Made by a program: the position numbers and the translations under genes
Part shown: piece by piece, positions 49,297-57,574 of the stretch
How positions within the stretch are numbered: position 1 is the first letter of the stretch
Layout: the number at the start of each line of letters is the position of its first letter
The notes under the pieces: generated by a model
Databases searched by the model: none
What the model was told of the DNA's origin: nothing
Seen by the model: the letters and a program-made list of their open reading frames with translations, nothing else
Source: Flavihumibacter rivuli
Lineage (GTDB): Bacteria; Bacteroidota; Bacteroidia; Chitinophagales; Chitinophagaceae
Direction of reading: 5' to 3'
Length of the DNA stretch: 64,000 nucleotides
NCBI RefSeq assembly: GCF_018595685.2
Contig: NZ_CP092334.1
Span: 2,384,001 to 2,448,000 of the forward strand

Positions 49297-49976
49297 AGTT
49301 AGACAGCATCAATATTAACATTGAAAAAACCGCAAGAAGAAAAACGGTGAGCATTTTCATTGAACGAAATGGTTCAGTAAAAGTGCTTGCTCCCATTACT
49401 GCCGGTGACGAAAAAATTGAAGCAGCTGTAAAAGCAAAAGAGTATCAAATTTTTCAGAAACTGGCCAAATGGAAAGAATTGAATCAGGGTAAGGTAAAAC
49501 GTGAATTTGTTAGTGGGCAATCCTTTCTTTATTTGGGCAGAAACTACCGTTTGCAGATAACCGAGAACCAAGATGTGCCATTGAAAATTTCAGGTGGCTT
49601 TTTTCATCTTGACAAAAAGTATTTACCAAAAGCGGAAAAGGTTTTTAAAGACTTCTATCGTGCAAAGGGTCTTCAAAAAATCGAGGAACGCCTTAAATTG
49701 ATAGAAGATAAATTTCAAACGAAACCAACAGCGATAAAGGTTTTGGAACTTCAAAACCGTTGGGCATCCTGGACACCCAAAAATGGATTAAACTTTCATT
49801 GGAAATGTATTATGGCTCCGGTTTCGGTACTGGACTATATCATTACTCACGAAATGGTTCATTTAAAACATCCCAATCATTCACCTGAATTCTGGAATGA
49901 ACTAGACAAGAAAATGCCCAACTATCGTGAACATGAAGATTGGTTAAAAAGGAATGGAGTAAAAATGTCATTATAA
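49293..49976 (+). CDS. YgjP-like (M48/SprT-type) metallopeptidase domain protein
   Basis: 227 residues. The zinc-binding HExxH motif is THEMVHLKHPNHSPEFW (about 183-199), and the distal part REHEDWL fits the YgjP/SprT group. The N-terminal 60 residues carry basic strands (KTARRKTVSIFIERNGSVKV). ATG overlaps the hsdR stop by 4 bp (ATGA), indicating coupling. Genes of this family frequently follow hsdR in type I operons. Their substrate there is unknown; processing or turnover of HsdR is a possible but unproven role. Confidence 0.88.
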   Translation: MKLDSININIEKTARRKTVSIFIERNGSVKVLAPITAGDEKIEAAVKAKEYQIFQKLAKWKELNQGKVKREFVSGQSFLYLGRNYRLQITENQDVPLKISGGFFHLDKKYLPKAEKVFKDFYRAKGLQKIEERLKLIEDKFQTKPTAIKVLELQNRWASWTPKNGLNFHWKCIMAPVSVLDYIITHEMVHLKHPNHSPEFWNELDKKMPNYREHEDWLKRNGVKMSL

Positions 49977-50000
49977 GAATAATCAAACCCACAGGTTTAA

Positions 50001-50053
50001 GCACATTTGCAAGCCGCACAAGCCCAAGCAAAGACCAAAGCTTGCAAATGAGC
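50001..50053. repeat. inverted repeat on the right flank of the hsd operon
   Basis: gcacatttgcaagc (50001-50014) and gcttgcaaatgagc (50040-50053) are inverse copies with one mismatch (11 bp perfect core catttgcaagc). The core GCTCATTTGCAAGC differs at only two positions from GCTCTTTTGCAAGG in the left-flank repeat at 35.37 kb. Confidence 0.8.
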
Positions 50054-50222
50054 TTGCACCTTTACCTCCCTGACGAAATTGAATTAAAAATAAATCTCCT
50101 CCCCTCTGGAAATAAAAAAATATACAACAACACAACATAACACGGAAAATATATTTAAACTCAATACTGAAAATCTTTTGCTGACACGGTGGACAAGCAC
50201 CCCAGCTGCAGCAGCGGTTTTG

Positions 50223-50244
50223 CTTCACGGGGGGGGGGGTGAAG
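50223..50244. repeat. poly-G tract (11 G) flanked by cttcac/gtgaag
   Basis: Eleven consecutive G at 50229-50239 lie between cttcac and its reverse complement gtgaag (sharing the last G), in an otherwise AT-rich intergenic region. Confidence 0.8.
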
Positions 50245-50573
50245 TACTTAAATTCAAGTACAGTTTTTCAATTTAACTTTAGTGCTGGGTTGACAGTATT
50301 AAGCACTGAAATTTCGCACGAACACAAGCCGCCAAACCTTATAAGCTACCCAATTTTACCAACCTGTTTTGCTGAGCAAGGTCGAAGCTCGTTAATAAAG
50401 GGAGGCATATTTCAGGTCCGGCTGGCAGATTGACAGCAAGCCAGCGCACATCGCATAAGCCTGAAAGGGGAATCACTTAGGAGGAAAAAACAACCCGAAA
50501 AACAATATCCTATTTAAATTCGAATAGCAACCCACCGCTCTTTGTCTTACAATACCTCAGCTAACTATCAAGG

Positions 50574-50819
50574 GTGGGGTCAGTTTGTCCCGGAATACGG
50601 GAGTCAATATCAGCGGAATTTACACCTAACTATAGATTATACGACACGTCAGGGGTAGAACAATTTGATTTAGCTAGAAGGGTCATTGCCAAATTTGAAA
50701 TTCTCATAACCAATGATTTTAGGGATACAGGTTTTGCAAGAATCCCATCTACAAATCTCAATCAAGGAATAGATGCAGTTAAAGACATCTGCGATCAGAT
50801 AAAAATACTTACCCAATAA
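50574..50819 (+). CDS. small hypothetical protein, possibly remnant
   Basis: 81 codons from a GTG at 50574 with no clear start signal. The first residues (VGSVCPGIRES) look non-native, while residues about 15-81 (LYDTSGVEQFDLARRVIAKFE ... GIDAVKDICDQIKILTQ) look like the genuine C-terminal part of a protein. It ends 21 bp before the MBL-fold gene on the same strand, so it may be the 3' remnant of a partner gene. No family recognised. Confidence 0.4.
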   Translation: MGSVCPGIRESISAEFTPNYRLYDTSGVEQFDLARRVIAKFEILITNDFRDTGFARIPSTNLNQGIDAVKDICDQIKILTQ

Positions 50820-50840
50820 ATTTACAAATCAAAACTAACA

Positions 50841-52292
50841 ATGCGACCATTTCATCAAAGGTTCACAATTCATCCAGTGGGCCAAGGATTATTTTACAGT
50901 TGTAATATCAATCATGACAACCAGGTCAAGTTTAGAATGGTTGTTGATTGCGGAAGTAACACAGCAAAAGCCTGCCAAGAAGAAGTTTCATTATACAGAG
51001 ACTCTGATTACTTAACACAGAAGACACTTGATCTTTTAGTTATTTCTCATTTCGACTCTGATCATGTTAAATACATAGGATTACTACTACAGAATGATAT
51101 TAAAATAAAAAGGTTAGTAATGCCCTTTATAACTTTTGAGGAAAGGCTTTTCCTTATTGCCAGACATATTAGTCATTCAAATGGATTTAAAAAAGAGGAC
51201 GATTTTGCATTGCGGTTTATTATAGATCCTATTGGTACTATTAATAATAATTTAGATGGCGATTCTGAAATTTACTTCATAGAGAATAATCCAAATACGC
51301 CTATTCCTCCTGTAAGTGATGATCCAGGGAAAAACGATGAAGGTTCGAATAATGAAACAAGATTTTTATTCGATTTCGATCGTTCTGCCAAAGAAACTGT
51401 CGATTTAGGAAGTTTGATTTCTACTTCATCTCCAACTAAAGGAGAAGTTTATAAAGTAAAAGATACAAATAAGGGTAAACTCAAAGGCTCTTTTGGCATA
51501 CACAAATTAATGGAATTTCTTTTTTACAAAAGAGCAGTTGGTGATAACGAGGATGCTTTTTTTAAAGAAGTTAAAACTCTATTTAATGAAAAGTTCGCAA
51601 TAGATAATTCCCTTCCGTTGAGTGTAAAGTTGAAGGCAACAATTGAAAAGGTTAAGGGAATGAGTTCGGGCACCGCTGTAAAAGCCATCTTTAAGGATGC
51701 TGCAAAAAATGTTGCCTTGATAACGAAAAGGAAAATTAAAATAGATGATTTGAATACAACTGCTCTTTGTTTGCTGCATAGGAATTTAAAGGGAATATTT
51801 GACTTTCTTCAAATTGACTATAAAGGATACCATTACTATTGTGATTTCTATCACGAAAACATCAGGCAAGTTCAAAAGTTCACACCCAATTCCCTAAGAT
51901 TAGAAACAATTTGGAATGGTGTAAATGGATATTATAAACATTATCGAGAAATGTTAGATAAAGGTCATTTCTTTTATCCCAATGTCCTACTTACTTCAGA
52001 CACTTTCTTATTAACAAAGAACCAGGTGGATGAGTTTTTAAATAAGTATCAACATTATTGGAATGATTTCTGGCTCTTTCAGATACCTCACCATGGTTCC
52101 AAAAACAATAGCGACAAATTATTACATGCAAGCATACCAGTATCTAGCTATAATTTCATTAATTATGGAATTGGAAATCGGGATGCGCACCCTTCAGAAA
52201 GTGTAATTAAAGACCTAGTATCAACAGGTAATTCTTCGAGGATAATTTCTGTAAACCAGTTTTCGGGTTTAATATTTGAGTTTATTATTTAG
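50841..52292 (+). CDS. MBL-fold metallo-hydrolase (ComEC/Rec2-like beta-lactamase fold)
   Basis: 483 residues. The metal-binding motif HxDxDH is VISHFDSDHVKYIG (His70 to His75). MVVDCGSNT precedes it. Later ligands are probably in IPHHGSKNNSD and NRDAHPSE near the C-terminus. A poorly conserved insert (about 140-330) separates the two halves. There is no signal peptide or transmembrane segment, so it is cytoplasmic. This fold includes hydrolases in several defence gene sets, but the partner here is uncertain: upstream is only a short, perhaps truncated ORF and downstream an IS3 element. AT-rich composition fits the island. Confidence 0.82.
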   Translation: MRPFHQRFTIHPVGQGLFYSCNINHDNQVKFRMVVDCGSNTAKACQEEVSLYRDSDYLTQKTLDLLVISHFDSDHVKYIGLLLQNDIKIKRLVMPFITFEERLFLIARHISHSNGFKKEDDFALRFIIDPIGTINNNLDGDSEIYFIENNPNTPIPPVSDDPGKNDEGSNNETRFLFDFDRSAKETVDLGSLISTSSPTKGEVYKVKDTNKGKLKGSFGIHKLMEFLFYKRAVGDNEDAFFKEVKTLFNEKFAIDNSLPLSVKLKATIEKVKGMSSGTAVKAIFKDAAKNVALITKRKIKIDDLNTTALCLLHRNLKGIFDFLQIDYKGYHYYCDFYHENIRQVQKFTPNSLRLETIWNGVNGYYKHYREMLDKGHFFYPNVLLTSDTFLLTKNQVDEFLNKYQHYWNDFWLFQIPHHGSKNNSDKLLHASIPVSSYNFINYGIGNRDAHPSESVIKDLVSTGNSSRIISVNQFSGLIFEFII

Positions 52293-52423
52293 CCCTATCA
52301 AAAATATTTATAAAACTGGTGATGCCTGCTTCGTAGATTGATCAACATTTAAGAATGATGGGTCACTTACACGACCATCAATTTGATAAAGTCAAGAAAA
52401 AATATCAAAAATCGAATATTGTC

Positions 52424-53479
52424 TTAACCCCCTATAAACTGGACAGATTTTTCAAAATGGTTTGCTACTGATTCGTTGATGTCCTGGTCATCCGTAAGGC
52501 AAAGATAGGCCGGTTCGGTGTGCTGGTCAAGGCTATACAAAGCGGACGCCGTCCGCATACCCTCGCTGTCCGGCCTTGACAAGCCCACCGTCCCCGGCGC
52601 AAGTTGTGGCCTAACAGCTGACAAGGACATACCTTGTGCCCATTTTTGCATTGGTGTGAGGAAGCCGATAGCCCCGTGTTTGCGCTTAACGTTATACCAG
52701 TGCATGTACTTCTCTATGTGCTGCTTTGCATCATAAAAACTGGAAAAGGAATGCCGGTCAATCAGCTCGCTTTGCTGAATGGAATGAAACGCTTCGATGT
52801 AAGCATTTTCCTCCGGAGTGGCAACATGTGTAAACTCTTGCTGTGCTTCCAGTGCTTTTAGTGCGGCTCGAACCTTATTTGCAACAAATTGGGAACCGTT
52901 ATCATTTCGTATGATGACGCCCTTCAGTCCGAATCGAAGGTCCAGCCAGCGCATCAGGGCAATGACATCCGTCTGGCGAACACTTCGTTGAAAAATCCAG
53001 CACAGGATCCGGCGACTGAAAACATCCATAATAGCCAGTTGGTAATACCACCGGTTTTCACCCTGTACCCAAACGTATTTGATATCCAGGCACAAATATT
53101 CCATTGGGTACCTGGCTTCAATACGTCTATGCTGTACCCATTTTCTTTTGCCCTGCACTTTTATTCGAGCACCACATAGCAAATGATGTTCTTTCATTAA
53201 GCGATACACCTTCTTATGATTGATCAGGTATTCCATATCGCGCAGGCTCTCGGTCACTTTCCGGTACCCATACACGCAGTAGTCCATCGAAACAACTGCC
53301 CGGATCTGCTCTACCACCAGGCTGTTTTCAACCAGGCTATTATTTCCTACGATGGTATGGCTGCTGGGCTTCATGCCCCTTTCTCCGGGATGGGACTGAT
53401 AATACAAGCTGCTCCTGGCTACGCAGGCCCATTGACAAAGCTGCTCAATACTTACCCTGTTTTTGTAACGTGCTATCAT
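52424..53479 (-). CDS. IS3-family transposase OrfB (DDE integrase domain)
   Basis: 351 residues. An HTH_21-like region is at about 70-125 (AVVSMDYCVYGYRKVTESLR ... KKVYRLMKEHHLLC). The rve/DDE core has catalytic residues in EYLCLDIKYVWV (first Asp), IIRNDNGSQFVAN (second Asp) and EENAYIEAFHSIQQSE (Glu). The end YNVKRKHGAIGFLTPMQKW is the typical IS3 tail. ATG overlaps the orfA stop by 4 bp (ATGA), so expression is probably by coupling. No A-rich slippage heptamer is evident at the overlap. The stop region lies right in the terminal repeat. Confidence 0.95.
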   Translation of the reverse strand: MIARYKNRVSIEQLCQWACVARSSLYYQSHPGERGMKPSSHTIVGNNSLVENSLVVEQIRAVVSMDYCVYGYRKVTESLRDMEYLINHKKVYRLMKEHHLLCGARIKVQGKRKWVQHRRIEARYPMEYLCLDIKYVWVQGENRWYYQLAIMDVFSRRILCWIFQRSVRQTDVIALMRWLDLRFGLKGVIIRNDNGSQFVANKVRAALKALEAQQEFTHVATPEENAYIEAFHSIQQSELIDRHSFSSFYDAKQHIEKYMHWYNVKRKHGAIGFLTPMQKWAQGMSLSAVRPQLAPGTVGLSRPDSEGMRTASALYSLDQHTEPAYLCLTDDQDINESVANHFEKSVQFIGG

Positions 53480-53793
53480 TTGCCTGCTTTCCGGTAATGG
53501 GCATCGCTTTTTTTTAAAAGCTCGGTTTTAAATTCCAGTTCGAGTGCCTGGTTAGCAATGATCTTTTTTAAACGTGCATTCTCTTCCTCCAGGGAGCGTA
53601 CCAGTGGATCAACCTTTTTGTATCCCGGCTTTAAGCCGTCTTTGCCTTTTACCAGGTACTTCCTCTTCCAATAGTTAAGTACCGAATGCGCAAGATTGTA
53701 TTTGCGGGCTGTTTCTGTTACACCTTCCCGTTCAGCTTCTTGAAGAATGCTATACTTCTCTTCAGGTGTAAATTGACGTTTTGTTTTTGCCAT
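53476..53793 (-). CDS. IS3-family transposase OrfA (helix-turn-helix)
   Basis: 105 residues. The N-terminal HTH_Tnp_1-like domain (RQFTPEEKYSILQEAEREGV ... HSVLNYWKRKYL) recognises the IS ends. A leucine-zipper-like coiled coil follows (VRSLEEENARLKKIIANQALELEFK), typical of OrfA dimerisation. Intact, with its ATG 34 bp inside the right terminal repeat. Confidence 0.93.
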   Translation of the reverse strand: MAKTKRQFTPEEKYSILQEAEREGVTETARKYNLAHSVLNYWKRKYLVKGKDGLKPGYKKVDPLVRSLEEENARLKKIIANQALELEFKTELLKKSDAHYRKAGK

Positions 53794-53967
53794 GTTCCTT
53801 AAATTTACTGTGACTAAATTGATTTACAATTTTTGTCCAGGCTTCTAAGGGGCTAAGACAATATCCTCGAATACACGTTGGGGCAAATGTTTAAAAATAT
53901 GATTGAGGCATCCCACTATCCTAATTGGGAAACATATGAGGCAGTTTCCAATTGTAAAAAAATATAG

Positions 53968-54283
53968 ATTATATAATATTGAATAAAGGATAAAATAAAA
54001 ATATTATAAAATCAAATCGATATTTTAACAAAGCAACTCAATACTAATCAGAATCCTGAATCCTAAGAATTTTTTGCCATTAAAACTTTATTTCTAAATT
54101 TAAAGATACGAATAGAAAGTCGCTTCAGTATGGCTTCTCCGAAATGATGGCTGACTTCCATTTATGCTACTCCTTTCGTTGATCAAATTAAAGCACATAC
54201 ACAAAATTTTTCCAATACCCATCAAACAATTCGAATATCTGAAAAAAAGACAATTGTAAACAATAAGATCATATCTCTAAATT
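53968..54283. other. AT-rich intergenic, no gene seen
   Basis: 316 bp between the interrupted ORF and the DUF4062 gene. No RNA, repeat or exact promoter element was recognised. Confidence 0.5.
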
Positions 54284-55285
54284 ATGGCTAGACCAAGAAT
54301 ATTCTTAAGTTCCACATTTTATGATTTAAAACACATTAGATCATCTATTGAAAACTTTATCGAAGAGCTAGGATATGAATCGATATTATCAGAGAAAGGC
54401 GTTATTGCCTACAATCCTGATTTGCCATTAGATGAATCTTGCTATAGAGAAGCCGAATCTGCGGACATTTTTGTACTAATTATTGGAGGAAGGTATGGAT
54501 CTCCAATCTCAAAGTCTCAGAAAACAGTAGTAAAGGATTTTTTCCAGCGCTATGAAAGCATAACAAAAATGGAATACGAATCGGCAAGTAAAAGGGATAT
54601 TCCAATTTACATTCTTATCGAAAAATCTGTCTATAATGAATATGAAACCTTTAAGAACAATAGAGATAATTCAAGTATTAAGTATGCGCACGTTGATTCT
54701 ATTAACATATTTTTTCTAATAGAACAGATACTTAATCAACCTCGTAATAATCCAATACATACCTTTGAAAGGCATCAAGAGATTGAAGCATGGTTAAAAG
54801 AACAATGGTCTGGGTTATTTAGAGATTTATTGAAAAGAAGAAGTGATAAAAATCAAATTTCTTCCCTATCTAAGCAAGTTTCTGATTTAGCTGAGATAAA
54901 TACCACGCTTAAAAGATACCTTGAAGAAGTGGTTTCAAAAGTTTCAGAGGTAGATGCAGCTAAAATTATTAAAGAAGAAGATAAAAGATTAAAAGACAAA
55001 AAGAAGTCTAATGAGTTCTTTGCGGACTTAATCGTTAATAATTTACTTAGTTATGATGATATATCTAAAGAAAATTTAGAAAACCTTTATATTGAATCTA
55101 AATCACTAGAAGACTTTGCTAGTCGTCTAGAATTACTAAGTCCCCGGTTCCGTGCATCTCAACTATTAGAAACTTGGCGAAGAAATCCAGGAATAGTAGT
55201 TAACATCAATAAAGGAAGAAATATTTTAAATCTATCTAATCTTGAATTCTCAGATAAACAATCAAAAACAAAGGATAAAGCTTGA
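54284..55285 (+). CDS. DUF4062 domain protein (TIR-like fold, possible defence effector)
   Basis: 333 residues. The DUF4062 domain is residues about 3-90: RPRIFLSSTFYDLKHIRSSI, then ESADIFVLIIGGRYGS. The SSTFxDL start and the GxRYG motif are its signatures, and the fold is related to TIR-type domains. A helical middle and a coiled coil follow (about 185-250, LSKQVSDLAEINTTLKRYLEEVVSK), then a C-terminal part without recognised family. There is no membrane segment. DUF4062 is found in proteins linked to NTPase- or NAD-type signalling and defence, but the enzymatic activity of this copy is unknown. It stands alone, flanked by an IS element and repeats. Confidence 0.8.
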   Translation: MARPRIFLSSTFYDLKHIRSSIENFIEELGYESILSEKGVIAYNPDLPLDESCYREAESADIFVLIIGGRYGSPISKSQKTVVKDFFQRYESITKMEYESASKRDIPIYILIEKSVYNEYETFKNNRDNSSIKYAHVDSINIFFLIEQILNQPRNNPIHTFERHQEIEAWLKEQWSGLFRDLLKRRSDKNQISSLSKQVSDLAEINTTLKRYLEEVVSKVSEVDAAKIIKEEDKRLKDKKKSNEFFADLIVNNLLSYDDISKENLENLYIESKSLEDFASRLELLSPRFRASQLLETWRRNPGIVVNINKGRNILNLSNLEFSDKQSKTKDKA

Positions 55286-55848
55286 AATTAACCAGAAATA
55301 AAATGGGTAATTAAGAATACGGAGCTGCATAAACAACACTTGTTCTATTTGTAAGTACTGCTAAAATACAGAGGAATTGTAATTGGAGAATACTTCTAAT
55401 TTTAAACTTTCTGTATTTTAGGGGTACTTGCAAATGGAATCGACATACAGATCATTCCTAAAATTTCAAAATAACAACTCAATAAAGATCAACGGGGCCC
55501 CCTTCGAAAGTTACTATGTACCCACATCTTTTTGAACCTCTGCGGAGGATCACAATGTATAAAAGGAGAAAATACTTATAGATCCAACAGCTAAGCTCGC
55601 CTTCTAAATACCCGTTGGTCATAAGACACAACGGGGGCGACGGGGATTTTTAAATCTTTTCACCCTATAGTGGTACTCTTCAAGAGTCCCCGATGAATTT
55701 TAACCATATTATTCATCATGGTCCCCTGCGGGAGACCCTGATGAGGTAAAGATGTGGGTACACGGTAGCCCCTTCAGAAGACCGCGATGGAGTTACAAGA
55801 GGATCCCGATGGGGCTAAAGAATAACGTCTTAAGATAAAAATACTCCC
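55286..55848. repeat. repeat block downstream of the first PepSY fragment
   Basis: Contains the GTTGGTCATAAGACACAAC repeat with GGGGGCGACGGGG (55613-55645), the small hairpin tactcttcaagagt (55676-55689), the catggtcccctgcgggagac / cctgatg hairpin (about 55718-55744), and aaagatgtgggtacacggta (55748-55767). The same order of motifs is found at 61.7-62.1 kb before the full-length gene. No protein-coding gene seen. Confidence 0.8.
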
Positions 55849-56365
55849 TCACGCCACCGCCGTATCATCCATCCCCACCACCGAAGAACTTAACTTCTTC
55901 TTCCTCGTCCGATTCCACCAAAAGATCACACCTGTAACCGGGAAACTTACCCCGAGCAGGTAGACCACCAGGCCAAAGAGTTTGGAGGGCAGGCCGTAAA
56001 TGGAAGCCACATGCACGGGCTTGAAGGTGGCCCTTACTCTCTGTCCCGTATTCCGCTCGCTCCATTTGAGGGTGCCGGCCAGGGAGCCGGTATAAGGGTC
56101 CAGGAAATACTGGTCGGTCGCCGATTCGTGTACAGCACCAATGTGAAGGACGGTCACCTGGTAGGCGGAAACAGAATCCTTGGGTTTGGCGATGGTCAGA
56201 TAGCTAACCTCCCCTACTTTCTTCCTGGCCTCGTCCGCTATTTCCTGCCAGCCCAATACCGCCACACTGTCCCGGTAAGCGATCACCGGCGGCTTCTTGC
56301 CTTCCATGAGGGAATTGGTCCCTTATAGATGCCCTTGTTGAACCATTCGAAGGACCAGGCCAGTA
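55849..56365 (-). pseudogene. truncated and frameshifted 3' fragment of the PepSY-TM gene (copy A)
   Basis: The frame 55849-56307 encodes 152 residues nearly identical to the last 152 residues of the 410-residue gene at 62108-63340 (MEGKK(L/P)PVIAY ... WWNRTRKKK). Homology continues upstream to about 56365 with a 1-bp deletion (tggtcaccctata versus tggtcccttata at about 56319), which breaks the reading frame. The N-terminal two thirds are missing. Not expected to be functional. Confidence 0.88.
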
Positions 56366-56465
56366 CGTTAAAGACTGGAAATAAAAAAGTCAAATATTTT
56401 ATATTAATTGAATATCTCGCATGCTACCAAAATCATCAAGTAAGCAGTATATTGTTAATTGAGTT

Positions 56466-57122
56466 ATGACCAACAAGTACCCTTTGAACGATGTACTAAT
56501 ACCAGACGATTCTTTATTAACCAGCGAAATCTTACTTGCCCATATTCCAAGAAAAAGATTCCAGGTCGACTCCTGGCAGATCTTTGATCCGTTTATGAGC
56601 TATGCAGTGGATAATTTTAGCATGAGCCTGGCAGGCCTGATCAAGAACGGGTATTTAATAGTTGCAGATAAAAGATCTAACCAGAATAATATATTGGGTT
56701 ATCCCATTGCAAGAAAGATTGACTATGGTATTCGAATTCAAAAAATACCACCAAAAGGGCAAGTAGTAGGTTGGCTGGAAGAAAAGATACTTGACCAGTA
56801 TACACCTGTTGAAACCTATAGCTTAAAAGAACTGGCATATAGGGTATTTAATGATATCTTGAACGAGAATCATGACTATTCCAATCCAGGAAAGATCTTT
56901 ATCATTGAATTGTGCAAAAACCAAAAATTGAACCACTTTGAATACCATCAAAAGAAGAAGTGGCTATCCAACTGCTTTACTGTGCAACCGAACCCAAATA
57001 CATCAAACCAATATAAGAGACATACAGGAAAATTAGATTACAACGATATAGAAGAAATTGAACTCCCAGCCATGAGAAAAATCATCAGGAAACAGCTAGG
57101 TAAATTCCAGATACTGGATTAA
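56466..57122 (+). CDS. hypothetical protein
   Basis: 218 residues, not recognised. It has no signal peptide or membrane segment. The mixed alpha/beta pattern has several aromatic and charged stretches (ILLAHIPRKRFQVDSWQIFD, GQVVGWLEEKILDQYTPVET) and a lysine-rich end (MRKIIRKQLGKFQILD). It is AT-rich and lies between copy A of the PepSY fragment and a set of small genes, all on the plus strand against the minus-strand fragments. It may be part of an acquired cargo unit. Confidence 0.6.
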   Translation: MTNKYPLNDVLIPDDSLLTSEILLAHIPRKRFQVDSWQIFDPFMSYAVDNFSMSLAGLIKNGYLIVADKRSNQNNILGYPIARKIDYGIRIQKIPPKGQVVGWLEEKILDQYTPVETYSLKELAYRVFNDILNENHDYSNPGKIFIIELCKNQKLNHFEYHQKKKWLSNCFTVQPNPNTSNQYKRHTGKLDYNDIEEIELPAMRKIIRKQLGKFQILD

Positions 57123-57264
57123 GTATATCACCCTGAAAGAATTGCATGGTATTGATTTGAAGAAATGAAGGAATCTACTAATGAATAATCTATTTTAAAA
57201 GCATCCAGATGTCAGCTCCTAATCAATTTGTCGAACAAGCAGTATCCCCAATATCAGGTTCTAT

Positions 57265-57414
57265 ATGAATGAAGCCCAACATAATTATTTACCAACCGCA
57301 AAAAGCGGATTTGTTTACTCCATTTCAATAGAATCTTGGACTTTAGTTGCTATAATATTATGCACTATGATATTAATCACTTATAAAGCGGTACAAAAAA
57401 GAAAAAGGAATTAA
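57265..57414 (+). CDS. small single-pass membrane protein
   Basis: 49 codons, ATG 57265 to TAA 57412. It reads MNEAQHNYLPTAKSG, then a hydrophobic segment WTLVAIILCTMILITY (about 25-40), then basic KAVQKRKRN. A short hydrophilic start, one membrane span and a positive tail fit an N-out single-pass small protein. No family recognised. Its coding potential rests on composition only. Confidence 0.45.
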   Translation: MNEAQHNYLPTAKSGFVYSISIESWTLVAIILCTMILITYKAVQKRKRN

Positions 57415-57574
57415 TTTTCAAATTCCGCATTAAATATTCAAACAGATCACCCTCAACAAGCATTTCAATTTAAAGTCATTATAAGTTCGTCTATTTGAAA
57501 GGGAATTTATCAATTGCTATGCTTTTAAAAAATATTGCCAATAAAGCACCAAATAAAATAAAACTAAAAATACT

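Larger units (their letters stand above)
49977..50573. other. intergenic with right-flank inverted repeat and poly-G hairpin, no convincing gene
   Basis: 597 bp after the operon. It contains the inverted repeat at 50001-50053 and the poly-G hairpin at 50223-50244. A 64-codon frame at 50239 shows no protein features and was rejected. Confidence 0.55.
52420..53860 (-). mobile_element. IS3-family insertion sequence, 1,441 bp, apparently intact
   Basis: Terminal inverted repeats begin TGTCTTA at both ends: tgtcttaaccccctataaac on the left, and tgtcttagccccttagaagc on the right read in reverse; both continue into TGGACA. Flanking ATAT on each side is a 4-bp target duplication, or an extension of the repeat since ATAT is palindromic. 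Two overlapping ORFs (orfA, orfB) are intact. Confidence 0.92.
52355..53967 (+). pseudogene. small ORF interrupted by the IS3-family element
   Basis: Removing the element (52420-53860) and one ATAT target copy joins 52355-52419 to 53865-53967 in one frame: 65 + 103 = 168 bases, 55 codons plus TAG. The product would read MMGHLHDHQFDKVKKKYQKS then NILEYTLGQMFKNMIEASHY and onward to SNCKKI. The family is unknown. The restored frame supports real insertion into a small gene, or into a gene fragment. Confidence 0.6.

Noticed and set aside
50239..50433. 64-codon frame after the poly-G tract
   Set aside because: No start signal, composition not protein-like, no motif.
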